Assembly: GCF_000826545.1 (NCBI RefSeq)
Contig: NZ_CDME01000016.1
Span: 434,001-498,000, forward strand
Origin: Kibdelosporangium sp. MJ126-NF4
GTDB taxonomy: Bacteria > Actinomycetota > Actinomycetes > Mycobacteriales > Pseudonocardiaceae
Direction of reading: 5' to 3'
Length of the DNA: 64,000 nucleotides
Numbering within the stretch: position 1 is the first letter of the stretch; the number at the start of each line of letters is the position of its first letter. Shown in pieces: positions 9,074 through 17,695 of the stretch. The notes under the pieces were generated by a model. It worked only from the letters and a program-made list of their open reading frames with translations, had not been told where the DNA came from and ran no database searches. A program made the position numbers and the translations under genes.

Positions 9074-9763
9074 ATGGTGCGTGGATCGGAACTGGCGAGA
9101 CTGGCGGCACTGCTGGCCGACGAGACACGCTCGGAGATCTGCCTTGCCCTGCTGGACGGCCGCGCGTGGACGGCACGAGAACTGGCACGCCACGCGGGCG
9201 TCGCGCCGTCCACCACGACCGAGCACCTCAACCGCCTGGTCGCGGGCGGCCTGCTGACCGAACGCCGACAGGGCCGTCATCGCTATGTGCAGCTCGCCGG
9301 GACGGCCACGGCCGAACTGCTGGAGCACCTCGCCTCGTTCACCACACCTGAGAAGCCCACGTCCTTGCGTGCCGTGACGACATCGGCCGCGTTGGCCCGC
9401 GGCCGCACCTGCTACGACCACTTCGCGGGCCGCCTCGGCGTGGCGATCACCGACGCGATGGCTGCCAAGGGCCTGCTGGACAAGGGCAACGGCCTGTCGA
9501 TGACGAGCGCGGGACTGGCATGGCTGACCGGCGACCTGGGGGTGGCCGAGGCGGACCTGCGCGCGACGAAACGACCGCTGACCCGCACGTGTCTGGACTG
9601 GACTGAACGCCGGACCCACCTCGCCGGGGCGGCGGGAGCCCAGATCTGCCGCCGCTTCCGGGAAAACGCGTGGATCAGGCAGGTCGGCAGCAGCCGTGCG
9701 GTCCGCCTGACACCGGCAGGTGAGCACGCGCTGCACGACCTGCTCGGCATCGACACCTGGTGA
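9074..9763 (+). CDS. ArsR-type winged-helix transcriptional regulator
   Basis: The 229-aa protein has an N-terminal ArsR/SmtB-like winged helix (SELARLAALLADETRSEICL; recognition helix APSTTTEHLNRLVAGGLL, about 2-75). A longer C-terminal domain (90-229) has no recognisable metal-binding cysteines, so the signal is unknown. Two-domain ArsR proteins of this length are common in actinobacteria. The ATG at 9074 lies 6 nt after CACAAT (9062-9067), consistent with a leaderless transcript. It is divergent from the mini-P450, which is its likely target. Confidence 0.85.
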   Translation: MVRGSELARLAALLADETRSEICLALLDGRAWTARELARHAGVAPSTTTEHLNRLVAGGLLTERRQGRHRYVQLAGTATAELLEHLASFTTPEKPTSLRAVTTSAALARGRTCYDHFAGRLGVAITDAMAAKGLLDKGNGLSMTSAGLAWLTGDLGVAEADLRATKRPLTRTCLDWTERRTHLAGAAGAQICRRFRENAWIRQVGSSRAVRLTPAGEHALHDLLGIDTW

Positions 9764-9789
9764 TGGGATGGTTGGGGTGCCACCTTGGT

Positions 9790-9881
9790 AGCACCTGAGC
9801 CTCGTGCAACAAAGGCCACCTTCGTTGCGGCCAGTGCACCGAAGGCCACCTTGGTTGCGTGGGTCAGTGGTTGCGTGGGTC
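9790..9881 (-). repeat. Short imperfect repeat cluster around a GCAACNAAGGTGGCC core
   Basis: On the minus strand the motif GCAACCAAGGTGGCCTT recurs in three forms (about 9840-9860, 9805-9825 and a shorter CTACCAAGGTGGCACC near 9778-9792). It is followed on the plus strand by a tandem GTGGGTCAGTGGTTGC. The cluster fills the gap between two convergent genes. Similar strings read as ATKVAFVA in translation and resemble short intergenic repeats of other Pseudonocardiaceae (from memory). It is not coding. Confidence 0.6.
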
Positions 9882-10575
9882 AGTGATGGCCCGTGGACAG
9901 CATGGCGGCGCCCACGGTGGTCTCCACATCGGCCAGCAAACCGCGTAGTGGCGCGGGAAGCGTGTCCCGCAGCCGGGACATCCGTACTTTGACCTCGGCG
10001 CTCGACTGACCCCACACTGGGAGCTTGTCGCGTAGCCCGGTCGCGTCGCTCAAGCCGACCAGCACCGCCGCGGGCAGGCTGGTGTCGGACGTCCGCCTGC
10101 TCGCCACCCCGAGGATCCGCGCCTCGGGCCGCAACGCCTGGTCCGGGTCGACGGCCTGGTACTCCACGGCCACGCCGCCCCACCAGCGGCGCAATACGAC
10201 CTGCCGCAGGACGCCCGCGGCACGCAGCCGCTCGGTCACTCCCTCGGTGGAACTGTGCCGCAACTGGCTCAACCAGGCCGAGACCGACTGCCCGGGGTGA
10301 TCGGCAATCTGTTCGAGGAACTCCTCGGACACCGAGTCGGACACACCGACCGACCGGTGCCGCCCGCGCAGCGCACGCGGGTTCGCGGCGAGGATGTAGC
10401 CCTCGACCTGCCCGAGCCGGTTGTCCAACATCAACTCGGCGAGCAGCGCGCCTGCCAGGCCGATGCTCAGCACCACCGGAAGCAGGCGTGGTCCCATGCG
10501 TGTCGCGTCGTGAGCGTGAGCGGCGAGAAAGAACTCGTCAGCAAGTCTCAGGGTCGGTAGTCGACCGCTTGTCAT
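9880..10575 (-). CDS. GPP34 (GOLPH3-like) family phosphoprotein
   Basis: The 231-aa protein begins MTSGRLPTLRLADEFFLAAH and carries the helical GPP34 fold signature (RLLPVVLSIGLAGALLAELM near 30-50, KLPVWGQ-type loop near 185). Eukaryotic GOLPH3 binds PI4P on Golgi membranes; the bacterial members, abundant in actinobacteria, have no settled role. ATG 10575 is preferred over an upstream start at 10605 because family members begin just before the LADEFFLAAH helix. It stands alone, convergent with the ArsR-like gene. Confidence 0.85.
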   Translation of the reverse strand: MTSGRLPTLRLADEFFLAAHAHDATRMGPRLLPVVLSIGLAGALLAELMLDNRLGQVEGYILAANPRALRGRHRSVGVSDSVSEEFLEQIADHPGQSVSAWLSQLRHSSTEGVTERLRAAGVLRQVVLRRWWGGVAVEYQAVDPDQALRPEARILGVASRRTSDTSLPAAVLVGLSDATGLRDKLPVWGQSSAEVKVRMSRLRDTLPAPLRGLLADVETTVGAAMLSTGHH

Positions 10576-10922
10576 GTGCCCGCCATCCGCGCTCGTAATA
10601 AGCACTCGGTTCGGCGTTAGATCCTGGCCCTCGGGAGCCGTCCGCGCAAGTGCCGACCTGAGGAAAACCTGGACTCATCCTGCCTGAGGCAGCACCGTGA
10701 TTATATGGAATACAATTCCCGATCACTGGTAGTGTCTACCGCGTCGGGCGACTTGAGAAATGTGCCATCGTGACACGGCGAGGCCATCGACGCAACAGGC
10801 ATTGTGTTTCCAAAATCAGCCAATGACCGACACAATGACGCTCGCCTGACCGCGTCCGCCCCACAAGGATGCCGGTTGCCAAAGATCCTTACCCATCAGC
10901 TCGCTGGAGCATCGGAGTGAAG
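10576..10922. promoter_or_regulatory. Intergenic region with a GGAAT-ACA-ATTCC dyad
   Basis: The 347-bp gap between the GPP34 gene and the NCS1 permease holds no convincing ORF. A perfect inverted repeat GGAATACAATTCC lies at 10707-10719 in a locally AT-rich patch that also contains TATATGG, so it is a plausible promoter/operator for the permease. No adjacent regulator gene is present. Confidence 0.4.
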
Positions 10923-12506
10923 ATGGCCACCGTCAGCACCACAGTCACCACGCAACCGGACGGGCGGGTTGATCTACCGGACCACTCGGCAATCAGGGAC
11001 AGTCGCTTCTACAACGCCGAACTCGCACCGGTACCAGTCGGTTTACGCACGTGGACCACGTACAACTACGCGGCACTGTGGATGGCGATGGCGTTCTGCA
11101 TCCCCAGCTACACGCTCGCTGCCAGCCTGATCGCGTTCGGCATGAACTCGCTGCAGGCGTTCATGACGATCACACTGGCGAACCTGATCGTCATGGTCCC
11201 GATGCTGCTCAACAGCCATGCCGGTACCAAGTACGGGATACCTTTCCCGGTGTACGCGAGGGCCTTTTTCGGCATCCGCGGCGCCAACCTCGCCGCAATC
11301 CTGCGCGGCCTGGTCGCGTGCGGCTGGTTCGGGGTGCAGACCTGGATCGGCGGCTCGGCGGTCAACGCCATTCTGGGAGCGCTTGTCGGCGAAACCTGGA
11401 CCAGCGCCGGTCACCTGTTCGGTAAACCGTGGACGTTGTGGGCGTGCTTCCTTCTGTTCTGGGCGGTTCAGATAGGGATGATCCTACGCGGAATGAACAC
11501 GGTGAAATGGCTGGAGAACTGGTCCGCCCCCATTCTGGCCATCGGTATGACCGTGCTCGCCGTCTGGATCGTGATCGCGGCAGGCGGCCTCGGCGTGATC
11601 ACGAGCCAGGAGTCCCAGCTCGGCTGGGGCGCGGACTTCTGGAAGGTCTTCGCACCGTCGCTGATGGGGATGATCGCGTTCTGGGCGACGTTGTCGCTCA
11701 ACATCCCGGACTTCACCAGGTTCTCCAAGAGCCAGACCGGTCAGACCAAGGGCCAGATCCTCGGCCTGCCGACCAGCATGGCGTACATCGCGCTGCTGTC
11801 GATCGTCATCACATCGAGCGCGGTGGAGCTCTACGGCGACCGGCTCGGTGACAAAGCCGCCCAGATCCTGTTCGACCCGGTCCAGTTGATCCTCCAGTTC
11901 GACAGCAAGATCGCGGTCCTGATCGGCCTGGTGATCGTGATCGTCGCGACCGTGTCGACCAACCTGGCCGCCAACGTGGTCAGCCCGTCCTACGACTTCT
12001 CCAACGCCGTCCCCAAGCGGATCAGCTTCCGCACGGGTGGCCTGATCACCGGCGGTATCGGTGTGCTCATCTTCCCGTGGGTACTGGTGGAGAGCCCGAA
12101 CATCTACATTTTCGCGTGGTTGAACACCTACGGCGGACTGCTCGCCGCGATCGCCGGTGTGCTTGTCGCCGGGTACTGGTTCCGCGCCCGCACGGAACTC
12201 CACGTCGCGGAGCTGTACACCGAACACGGCCGGTACTGGTTCACCGGCGGCTGGAACCTGCCCGCGCTGATCGCCACCCTGGTCGGCGCGGTGCTCTCGG
12301 TCGGCGGTGCGTACTCCACACTGGACGCCACCGGCGCGAGCACCGGGCCGTTCCCCGCTGACGGGCTGATCCCGTTCCTCAAGGATCTCTACGACTACAG
12401 CTGGATTGTCGGATTCGTCGCGGCCTTCCTCGTCTACCTGGCGCTGACCGCGAACGGGCGCGACAGGACCTCGCAGCACAGGCATTCGGCGTACCGAGCC
12501 CGCTGA
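10923..12506 (+). CDS. NCS1-family nucleobase/allantoin/hydantoin:cation symporter
   Basis: This 527-aa membrane protein has about 12 predicted TM segments and NCS1 features: the SRFYNAELAPVP N-terminal segment, TWTTYNYAALWMAMAFCIPSY in TM1 and GIPFPVYARAFFG. The family couples Na+ or H+ to uptake of hydantoins, allantoin, uracil or purines. The YNYAALW motif resembles the PucI/Mhp1 branch, but the substrate is not certain. ATG 10923 has GGAG 5-8 nt upstream; an in-frame ATG at 10869 has AAGG directly abutting it, which is poor spacing. No catabolic genes adjoin it. Confidence 0.9.
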   Translation: MATVSTTVTTQPDGRVDLPDHSAIRDSRFYNAELAPVPVGLRTWTTYNYAALWMAMAFCIPSYTLAASLIAFGMNSLQAFMTITLANLIVMVPMLLNSHAGTKYGIPFPVYARAFFGIRGANLAAILRGLVACGWFGVQTWIGGSAVNAILGALVGETWTSAGHLFGKPWTLWACFLLFWAVQIGMILRGMNTVKWLENWSAPILAIGMTVLAVWIVIAAGGLGVITSQESQLGWGADFWKVFAPSLMGMIAFWATLSLNIPDFTRFSKSQTGQTKGQILGLPTSMAYIALLSIVITSSAVELYGDRLGDKAAQILFDPVQLILQFDSKIAVLIGLVIVIVATVSTNLAANVVSPSYDFSNAVPKRISFRTGGLITGGIGVLIFPWVLVESPNIYIFAWLNTYGGLLAAIAGVLVAGYWFRARTELHVAELYTEHGRYWFTGGWNLPALIATLVGAVLSVGGAYSTLDATGASTGPFPADGLIPFLKDLYDYSWIVGFVAAFLVYLALTANGRDRTSQHRHSAYRAR

Positions 12507-12520
12507 CGTCCGCGTGGTTG

Positions 12521-12565
12521 TCACCGGGTGACATGTTCACCCGGTGAAATACTACGTTGGCGTAG
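12521..12565. promoter_or_regulatory. Two inverted repeats upstream of the MpaB-fusion gene
   Basis: TCACCGGGTGA (12521-12531) and TCACCCGGTGA (12537-12547) are perfect 11-bp inverted repeats around CATGT. CTACG-TTGG-CGTAG (12552-12565) is a second dyad. The first could end the NCS1 transcript or be an operator; it lacks a U-tract on either strand. The second has the size and symmetry of a TetR-type half-operator. No regulator is adjacent. Confidence 0.4.
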
Positions 12566-12639
12566 GAATTGTGTTCTGACGGTTCCACCAGGCGTGATCT
12601 CCTGCGACACTCCGGTCGACCACCGCTTGGGGAGGCCCC

Positions 12640-14667
12640 ATGAACGGGAGATCGACCGCGGGACACCTCGACCGTCGCCTGCGCACGCCGGAAGCACCGG
12701 GCAAGACGCTGGTCCCGGCCGTGCGCAACGGCTTGTTCGCGCCACTCGTGCTGGTGTGTTCGGCAGCGTTCCTCGCGCTGTACGTGGGCAGCGGCGTCAC
12801 GGATGTCTGGTTCGCGTGGACAGTGACCCATCCGCTCACAGCCACCACGACAGGAGCGGGCTTCGGAGCCGCTGTGGTGTTGTTCGTGCTGGCCGCGCTG
12901 GAGCCGGGCTGGGCGAACGCCCGGATCGCGGGCGTCGTCCCGCTCGTACTGGCCAGCGGCACCCTGCTCGCCGTCCACCTGTACGACGGGAACCTGAACC
13001 CGGAGCGTGAGTTTCTGTCCGTGGACGTTCCCGTCGCGGACCTGTGGCTGCTCGGTCTCGGGTACTTGCCGTTGCTGCTCACGGTGATGACATTGCCGAT
13101 TCAACTCGCCAGGCGAGACAGCGAGGGCAGTGACGTGCGGACCGCGCCGATGCCGACGTGGACACGCGTCATCGCCGGGGCCGAAGGGACCGGGTTGGTC
13201 GTCACCGGTGCGGTGTTCTTCGCCCGGCCCGAGGTTCTCGGTGCCTGGTGGCCGTGGCCGGTGAGCGTGCTCGACGTGCGTGAACTGTGCGTGCTGATGA
13301 TCACCATGGGAGTGGTGACCATCCTGGCCACGGCGGGAGGCGACCTGCGGCGTGCCGCGATCGGCCTGGTCGCGTTGATCGCGTTCGGAGTGCTCGCACT
13401 GGTCGGCGTTCTCCGCTACGCGGACGGCCTGCGCTGGCAGTCGCCATCGGCCTGGATCTTCGTGCTGGCCGTGGTCGTCCTGCTGGGCACCGGCGCGATC
13501 GGCCTGCTGCTGCTTGGCCTGCTTCGGGTCATGCTGCCCGTGCTGAGGGCGGTGTCAGGAGCCTCGCCCGACGAGCCATCGTCGACCGCGCGGCTGCGGG
13601 AACTCGCTCGTGGTGCCCGGTCAAGGATCACGCCGCACGCCGACCATGGCTTCTTCGGCCCCGACTCGGTGACCTGGAAGGTCTGGACATCCCCGACCTC
13701 GCTGACCGTCGGTTTCCAGCGCGCGATCGTGATCGAGGAACTCGACCCCGCGCTGGTGGCTTCCGTCGACGCGACCAAGGCGATCCGTACCCGCCCGCGC
13801 ACCCGCTACGACCGCACGCTCCGGTACTTCGCGATGGTGGCGTTCGCGGACACCCGCAGCACTATGAAAGCCGCCGACGTACTGGTCAGGATCCATTCGG
13901 TGGGCGTCGGTGTCGAACCGGGCAGTGGCGCGCCCTACGACGCCAACGATCCCGAGTCGCAGTTGTGGATTCACCTGACCGCGTGGCACTCGATCCTGTA
14001 CGCGTACGAGAAATACGGCCCCGGCAAGCTCAGCCCGCGGGAGGAGGCCCAATACTGGGCCGACTGCGCCACCGCGGCGGAACTGCAGACATGCGGCCCC
14101 GCCTACGTCCCTCGTGACCGCGACGGCGTGCGCGCGTATTTCGACCGTGTACGCCCTCGACTGGCCGGTTCCCCTGTCGCACGCTCCACTATGGACCATT
14201 TGCTGCATGCCGAGGTGATGCTGCCGCCGATGCCGCCCGTGTACTGGCCTGCGACGTTGATCGTCACCGGTGCGATGCGCATCGCCACCATCGCGTCCAT
14301 GCCGCACTGGATGCGTGAGATGGCGGGCATCCGACAGAGCCGTCTGCTGGACACGCTGATCGTGCCGGTGATGCGGCTGTCCTTCCGGGTGATCCGACTC
14401 AGCCGCTGGCTCCAACTGGCCGCACTACACCTGTTGTCCCCCTCCACGATGCCTGTCGTGGCCCCGGTCCTGTTCCGCATCCCACCCACGACCTCGGAGA
14501 CGCTCAGCCCCACCCAGGCGCGTGAACGCTACGACTATCCCGAACCGGCACAGGCTCACCTGGAACTGCGTGCCACACAACGCAAGCGCGTGTTCGCCGA
14601 CCGCCAGAACCCCAGCGATGTCGGCCTGGCCGAGTCCGAACCCATCCTCGGCCCACGCGAGCGATGA
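12640..14667 (+). CDS. Membrane domain fused to an MpaB/Lcp-type (DUF2236) oxygenase
   Basis: The 675-aa protein has about eight hydrophobic segments in residues 25-300. A soluble C-terminal domain (about 320-620) is typical of the oxygenase MpaB / latex-clearing-protein family (FFGPDSVTWKV; FADTRSTMKAADVLVRIH; LWIHLTAWHSILYAYEKYG). Relatives such as Lcp use haem b and O2 to cleave polyisoprene. The His/Arg residues in VRIHSVGVG and IHLTAWHS are candidate cofactor ligands. Family members are usually 250-400 aa and lack the membrane part, so the fusion suggests a membrane-delivered or electron-relay role. The start has GGGGAGG 4 nt upstream. The gene ends 4 nt from the convergent hydrolase. 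Confidence 0.8.
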   Translation: MNGRSTAGHLDRRLRTPEAPGKTLVPAVRNGLFAPLVLVCSAAFLALYVGSGVTDVWFAWTVTHPLTATTTGAGFGAAVVLFVLAALEPGWANARIAGVVPLVLASGTLLAVHLYDGNLNPEREFLSVDVPVADLWLLGLGYLPLLLTVMTLPIQLARRDSEGSDVRTAPMPTWTRVIAGAEGTGLVVTGAVFFARPEVLGAWWPWPVSVLDVRELCVLMITMGVVTILATAGGDLRRAAIGLVALIAFGVLALVGVLRYADGLRWQSPSAWIFVLAVVVLLGTGAIGLLLLGLLRVMLPVLRAVSGASPDEPSSTARLRELARGARSRITPHADHGFFGPDSVTWKVWTSPTSLTVGFQRAIVIEELDPALVASVDATKAIRTRPRTRYDRTLRYFAMVAFADTRSTMKAADVLVRIHSVGVGVEPGSGAPYDANDPESQLWIHLTAWHSILYAYEKYGPGKLSPREEAQYWADCATAAELQTCGPAYVPRDRDGVRAYFDRVRPRLAGSPVARSTMDHLLHAEVMLPPMPPVYWPATLIVTGAMRIATIASMPHWMREMAGIRQSRLLDTLIVPVMRLSFRVIRLSRWLQLAALHLLSPSTMPVVAPVLFRIPPTTSETLSPTQARERYDYPEPAQAHLELRATQRKRVFADRQNPSDVGLAESEPILGPRER

Positions 14668-14671
14668 GCAC

Positions 14672-16102
14672 TCAAGGACACTCCCTGGTCCCTGGAGCTG
14701 GGAGCTTGCCGGTGACGAGGTAGTCGACGATCGCCGCGTTCGCGCACGCGCTGTGCACCGGCCAGGCTGTGTGTCCGTCGCCGTCCCAGCGCAGCAGCGC
14801 GCTGTTGGGCACCTGGCGGTGGGTGTTCTCCGCCCACGGCCGTGGCGTGGCCACGTCGTGCGCCCCGGACACCAGCAGCGTCGGGGGCAGTCGGGACGTG
14901 TCCGGCCATGGATGTGGTTGCCACTTGGCGGGCACCGGCCAGCCGACGCAGCCGGCGAGGATGTCCCAGAACTCCGAGTAGCCGCGCAGGTCCGGCCCTT
15001 CCGCACGGGCCTGGCGACCGAGTTCCGGCAGACGCGCGGGGATGTCCCGGGTGTCGATGTCCTGGCAGATGATCGAGCGGTAGATCTGGTATCCCCGTGG
15101 ATCGTCGTGCAGTCCGGCGTGCCGCAGCTCTGTGCCGTCCCCTTCCTGCGCGGCCCGGAGCGCCGTGGCCAGGTCCGGATAGGCCAGCGGTGTCTGCAGG
15201 AACGCGTTCACTCCCATCTGCACTTCCCGGGCGGTCACGACCACGTCCCCGGCCCTGAGCTCACCCCGGTCGGCCGTGTCCTGCACCGACGCCAGCACCC
15301 GCGGCACGTCCAGACCGCATTCCGGCTGTCCCGCGCACCAGCGGCCGAACTGGTTCACGCTGTCCTGCACAGCCCTCGCGTCGTCGATGGCGAGCTGGTC
15401 CGCCCGCAGTGACTGGTCGACGATCCCGTCGAGCACCAGCGCACGCAGCCGTCGCGGGAACTGTTCCGCGTACGTGCGTCCCAGCATGGTTCCGTACGAC
15501 ACACCGAGGAGACTGATCTGCTCCTCCCCCAGCAACGCGCGGACAGTGTCCATGTCCCGCACCACGCTCAGGGTGTCCAAGTGTTCGGCCAACGGTCCGC
15601 TGCGGTCACGGCACGACGTGGCAAAGGCCTCGTTGGCCTCGACGAGGTCGCGCACACCAGCGTCGTCAGCGGGAAACCGGTTCACCGCCGGATCGTGCGC
15701 GGGCAGCGCGCAGCCGACTGGTTCGCTGCCCGCCACGCCACGCGGGTCGACACCGATCACGTCGAACCGGTCCAAGATGGACTGGCCGATGTACTGCCTG
15801 GCGTACTCCGGGCTGGTCAGGTACCCGGCCGCGCCGCCGCCAGGACCACCGGGGTTGAACATGAGCGCGCCGATCCGCCGAGCCGGGTCGGCGGCGGGCA
15901 ACCGGGCGACCCGCAGAGTGACCTGGCCACGGCCGGTCGACCAGTCCACCGGGACATCGATGGTGGCGCACCGCACCGGGTGGTCCCGTGGCGCCTCCGC
16001 GCACCGCCGCCATTCAACGCTCGCGTGCGCCTGTGCCTGCGCGCACGTGGCCGCTGTGACCACCAGTGTGATCGCCAGCAGCGCGGGTCGAGCCCTCCGC
16101 AC
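14672..16102 (-). CDS. Secreted alpha/beta hydrolase, TAP-like tripeptidyl aminopeptidase family (S33)
   Basis: This 476-aa exported hydrolase has a signal peptide (MRRARPALLAITLVVTAATC), an oxyanion segment FNPGGPGGGAAG, the nucleophile elbow LLGVSYGTMLG and a C-terminal TAP domain with the triad His in WDGDGHTAW. Streptomyces relatives remove N-terminal tripeptides from secreted proteins. GTG 16102 is chosen because AAGGAGG (16111-16117) lies 8 nt upstream; two further GTGs at 16108 and 16111 are too close to that site. It is convergent with the MpaB-type gene. Confidence 0.9.
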   Translation of the reverse strand: MRRARPALLAITLVVTAATCAQAQAHASVEWRRCAEAPRDHPVRCATIDVPVDWSTGRGQVTLRVARLPAADPARRIGALMFNPGGPGGGAAGYLTSPEYARQYIGQSILDRFDVIGVDPRGVAGSEPVGCALPAHDPAVNRFPADDAGVRDLVEANEAFATSCRDRSGPLAEHLDTLSVVRDMDTVRALLGEEQISLLGVSYGTMLGRTYAEQFPRRLRALVLDGIVDQSLRADQLAIDDARAVQDSVNQFGRWCAGQPECGLDVPRVLASVQDTADRGELRAGDVVVTAREVQMGVNAFLQTPLAYPDLATALRAAQEGDGTELRHAGLHDDPRGYQIYRSIICQDIDTRDIPARLPELGRQARAEGPDLRGYSEFWDILAGCVGWPVPAKWQPHPWPDTSRLPPTLLVSGAHDVATPRPWAENTHRQVPNSALLRWDGDGHTAWPVHSACANAAIVDYLVTGKLPAPGTRECP

Positions 16103-16159
16103 GAACACCACCTCCTTGATCGCCGCCCCTCCTGATGACTCCCACGACCGGCAGAAGGA

Positions 16160-16762
16160 TCAGGATCCGTCCGTGCCCATGATGTCCAGTGCGGCGGACA
16201 TCCGTTCCAACGCGGTCGGCCACGGCCGAGGGTGCAGCACGGGAACGTCGTGCCGGGCGGCCTGCTCGGCGAGCCAGGTCCCGTAGGCGAGGCTGCATTC
16301 GGCCCGCTTGCGCTGGACTCCCGCCTCGGGCTCGCGGGCGGAGTAGTTGTCGACCAGTTGGTCAAGCTCCGGCTCGTGCACGAACACCGCGCGTACGGCA
16401 CCGGTGCCCGCCCATTTCGCGCACAGTTCCGGCAGGAGGTAGTCACCTTCGATGACCACAGGCGTCGCGGTCTCGACGTGGTTGGCGATCACCGCGTCCA
16501 GCGCGGGCCGCAGCGCACGGGCGACGGCGATCTGCAGCGCCACGATCTCGTCGGCCGTCAGCCGGTGCTCCGCGTCGGGATGGGTGTCCCAGTAGTGCAG
16601 ATCCGGCTGATGTTGCGGGGTGGTGAGGCTCTGCGCAGTGATGACCAGATCGTCCACTTCGACCAGTGCTGCTCCCGTCTGCCGGGCGAGCGGATAGCTC
16701 AGACTTGTCTTCCCCGCACCGGAGGCGCCGCCGATCAGAAGAACCTGCCACTGGTGATCCAC
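16160..16762 (-). CDS. P-loop NTPase/kinase of the 2-phosphoglycerate-kinase-like group
   Basis: The protein begins (M)DHQWQVLLIGG and has a Walker A loop GGASGAGKT within the first 20 residues and the acidic strand ALVEVDDLVI. VVIEGDYLLPE resembles the second acidic strand of small kinases. At 200 aa it fits stand-alone kinases that act on small metabolites; the substrate is unknown. The start is uncertain: GTGs at 16762, 16783 and 16786 are in frame, and I prefer 16762 because it places the P-loop near the N-terminus as in relatives. Palindromic element B begins about 50 bp upstream. Confidence 0.75.
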   Translation of the reverse strand: MDHQWQVLLIGGASGAGKTSLSYPLARQTGAALVEVDDLVITAQSLTTPQHQPDLHYWDTHPDAEHRLTADEIVALQIAVARALRPALDAVIANHVETATPVVIEGDYLLPELCAKWAGTGAVRAVFVHEPELDQLVDNYSAREPEAGVQRKRAECSLAYGTWLAEQAARHDVPVLHPRPWPTALERMSAALDIMGTDGS

Positions 16763-16811
16763 TCGAACAGCTTGCCCGGCCACCACGGCGTTGTCAGCCC
16801 GATATCGACAG

Positions 16812-17622
16812 CAGAGTGCGCGCGAAAGCGCATGGGTGGGCAAGAGGCCTTGCGCGCATAGCGCATGGGTGGGGTTCGTGGTTGGTTTCCTCCCGTATGG
16901 CCTGGGCGAAGCCATACCACGGCGTGTCGGGAGGTCGGCCTACGAAACTGGCGTGCCCAGCGCGAGGCGATACCGACCTCCCGGCACGCCGTGGTTTCCT
17001 CCGGCAGGACATACGGGAGGGAACCGACCACGCCTCTCTACCACTGGACCCAGGAAATCACGTGAGCACAGCCAACCGGGTGGACAAACCACGGGTTGGT
17101 TTCCCTCTCGGCGGCCTGCCGTCCGGCGAGGACCTTCTTTTTTCTTGTCACAAAAGAAAAAAGAGATGCCTCGCCGGCGGGCAGGCCTCCAAGAGGGGAC
17201 ACAAAGACCTCTTCGTCTCTCGCGCCGGTTGGCTCAGCCCACGTGATTTCCTGGGTCGAGTGGGGGGCGCGGGGCGCCCCTCCCGTATGGCCTGCCAAAG
17301 GAAACCACGACGTGCCGGGAGATCGGTACCGCCTGCGCTTGGGGTTGAGTTGCGTAGGCCGACCTCCCGACACGCCATGGTATGGCTGCGCCCAGGCCAT
17401 ACGGGAGGGACACCCCACGAACCACACCCCTGCGCTATGCGCGCAAGCCACACACCGCACACCCCTGCGCATTGCGCGCTCCGCACACCGCACACCCCTG
17501 CGCTGGCGCGCACGCCGCATGCGCCTGCGCCTGCGCATGCGCGACCTGCGCCTGCACATTCGCGCGTCGCACTTGCGCGCCTGCGCTCTTACGCGCGGCG
17601 GCTGTCCTTCAGTTGGAACCCC
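16812..17622 (+). repeat. Composite palindromic repeat element, copy B (full length)
   Basis: Four ~48-bp units alternate in orientation: 16890-16938 (+), 16973-17019 (-), 17280-17326 (+), 17359-17407 (-). Each runs from CTCCCGTATGGCCTG to CGGGAG-TCGG. Left and right halves pair almost end to end: the arm 16854-16944 matches the reverse complement of 17353-17443 at roughly nine bases in ten. The 17222-17265 region pairs with 17041-17085 (CAGGAAATCACGTG / CACGTGATTTCCTG). The midpoint near 17150 is AT-rich (TTCTTTTTTCTTGT-CACAAAAGAAAAAAGA). A TGCGC-rich tail runs to GTCCTTCAGTTGGAACCC. It lies between divergent kinase and VOC genes. Confidence 0.9.
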
Positions 17623-17695
17623 AGGCGATTTAGGTCGGTTTCTGACCGGAAGGGGTCATACGGTGTCGATCACCGACAACCAGGAGGGACACCTT

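Noticed and set aside
16890..17407. Insertion sequence interpretation of the palindromes
   Set aside because: No transposase frame, no terminal direct duplication that I could identify, and internal units alternate instead of flanking a gene.
17400..17600. CRISPR-like array in the TGCGC-rich tails
   Set aside because: The words are short, irregular and have no unique spacers; in D the 25-bp repeat is strictly tandem with no spacer. No cas genes are present.
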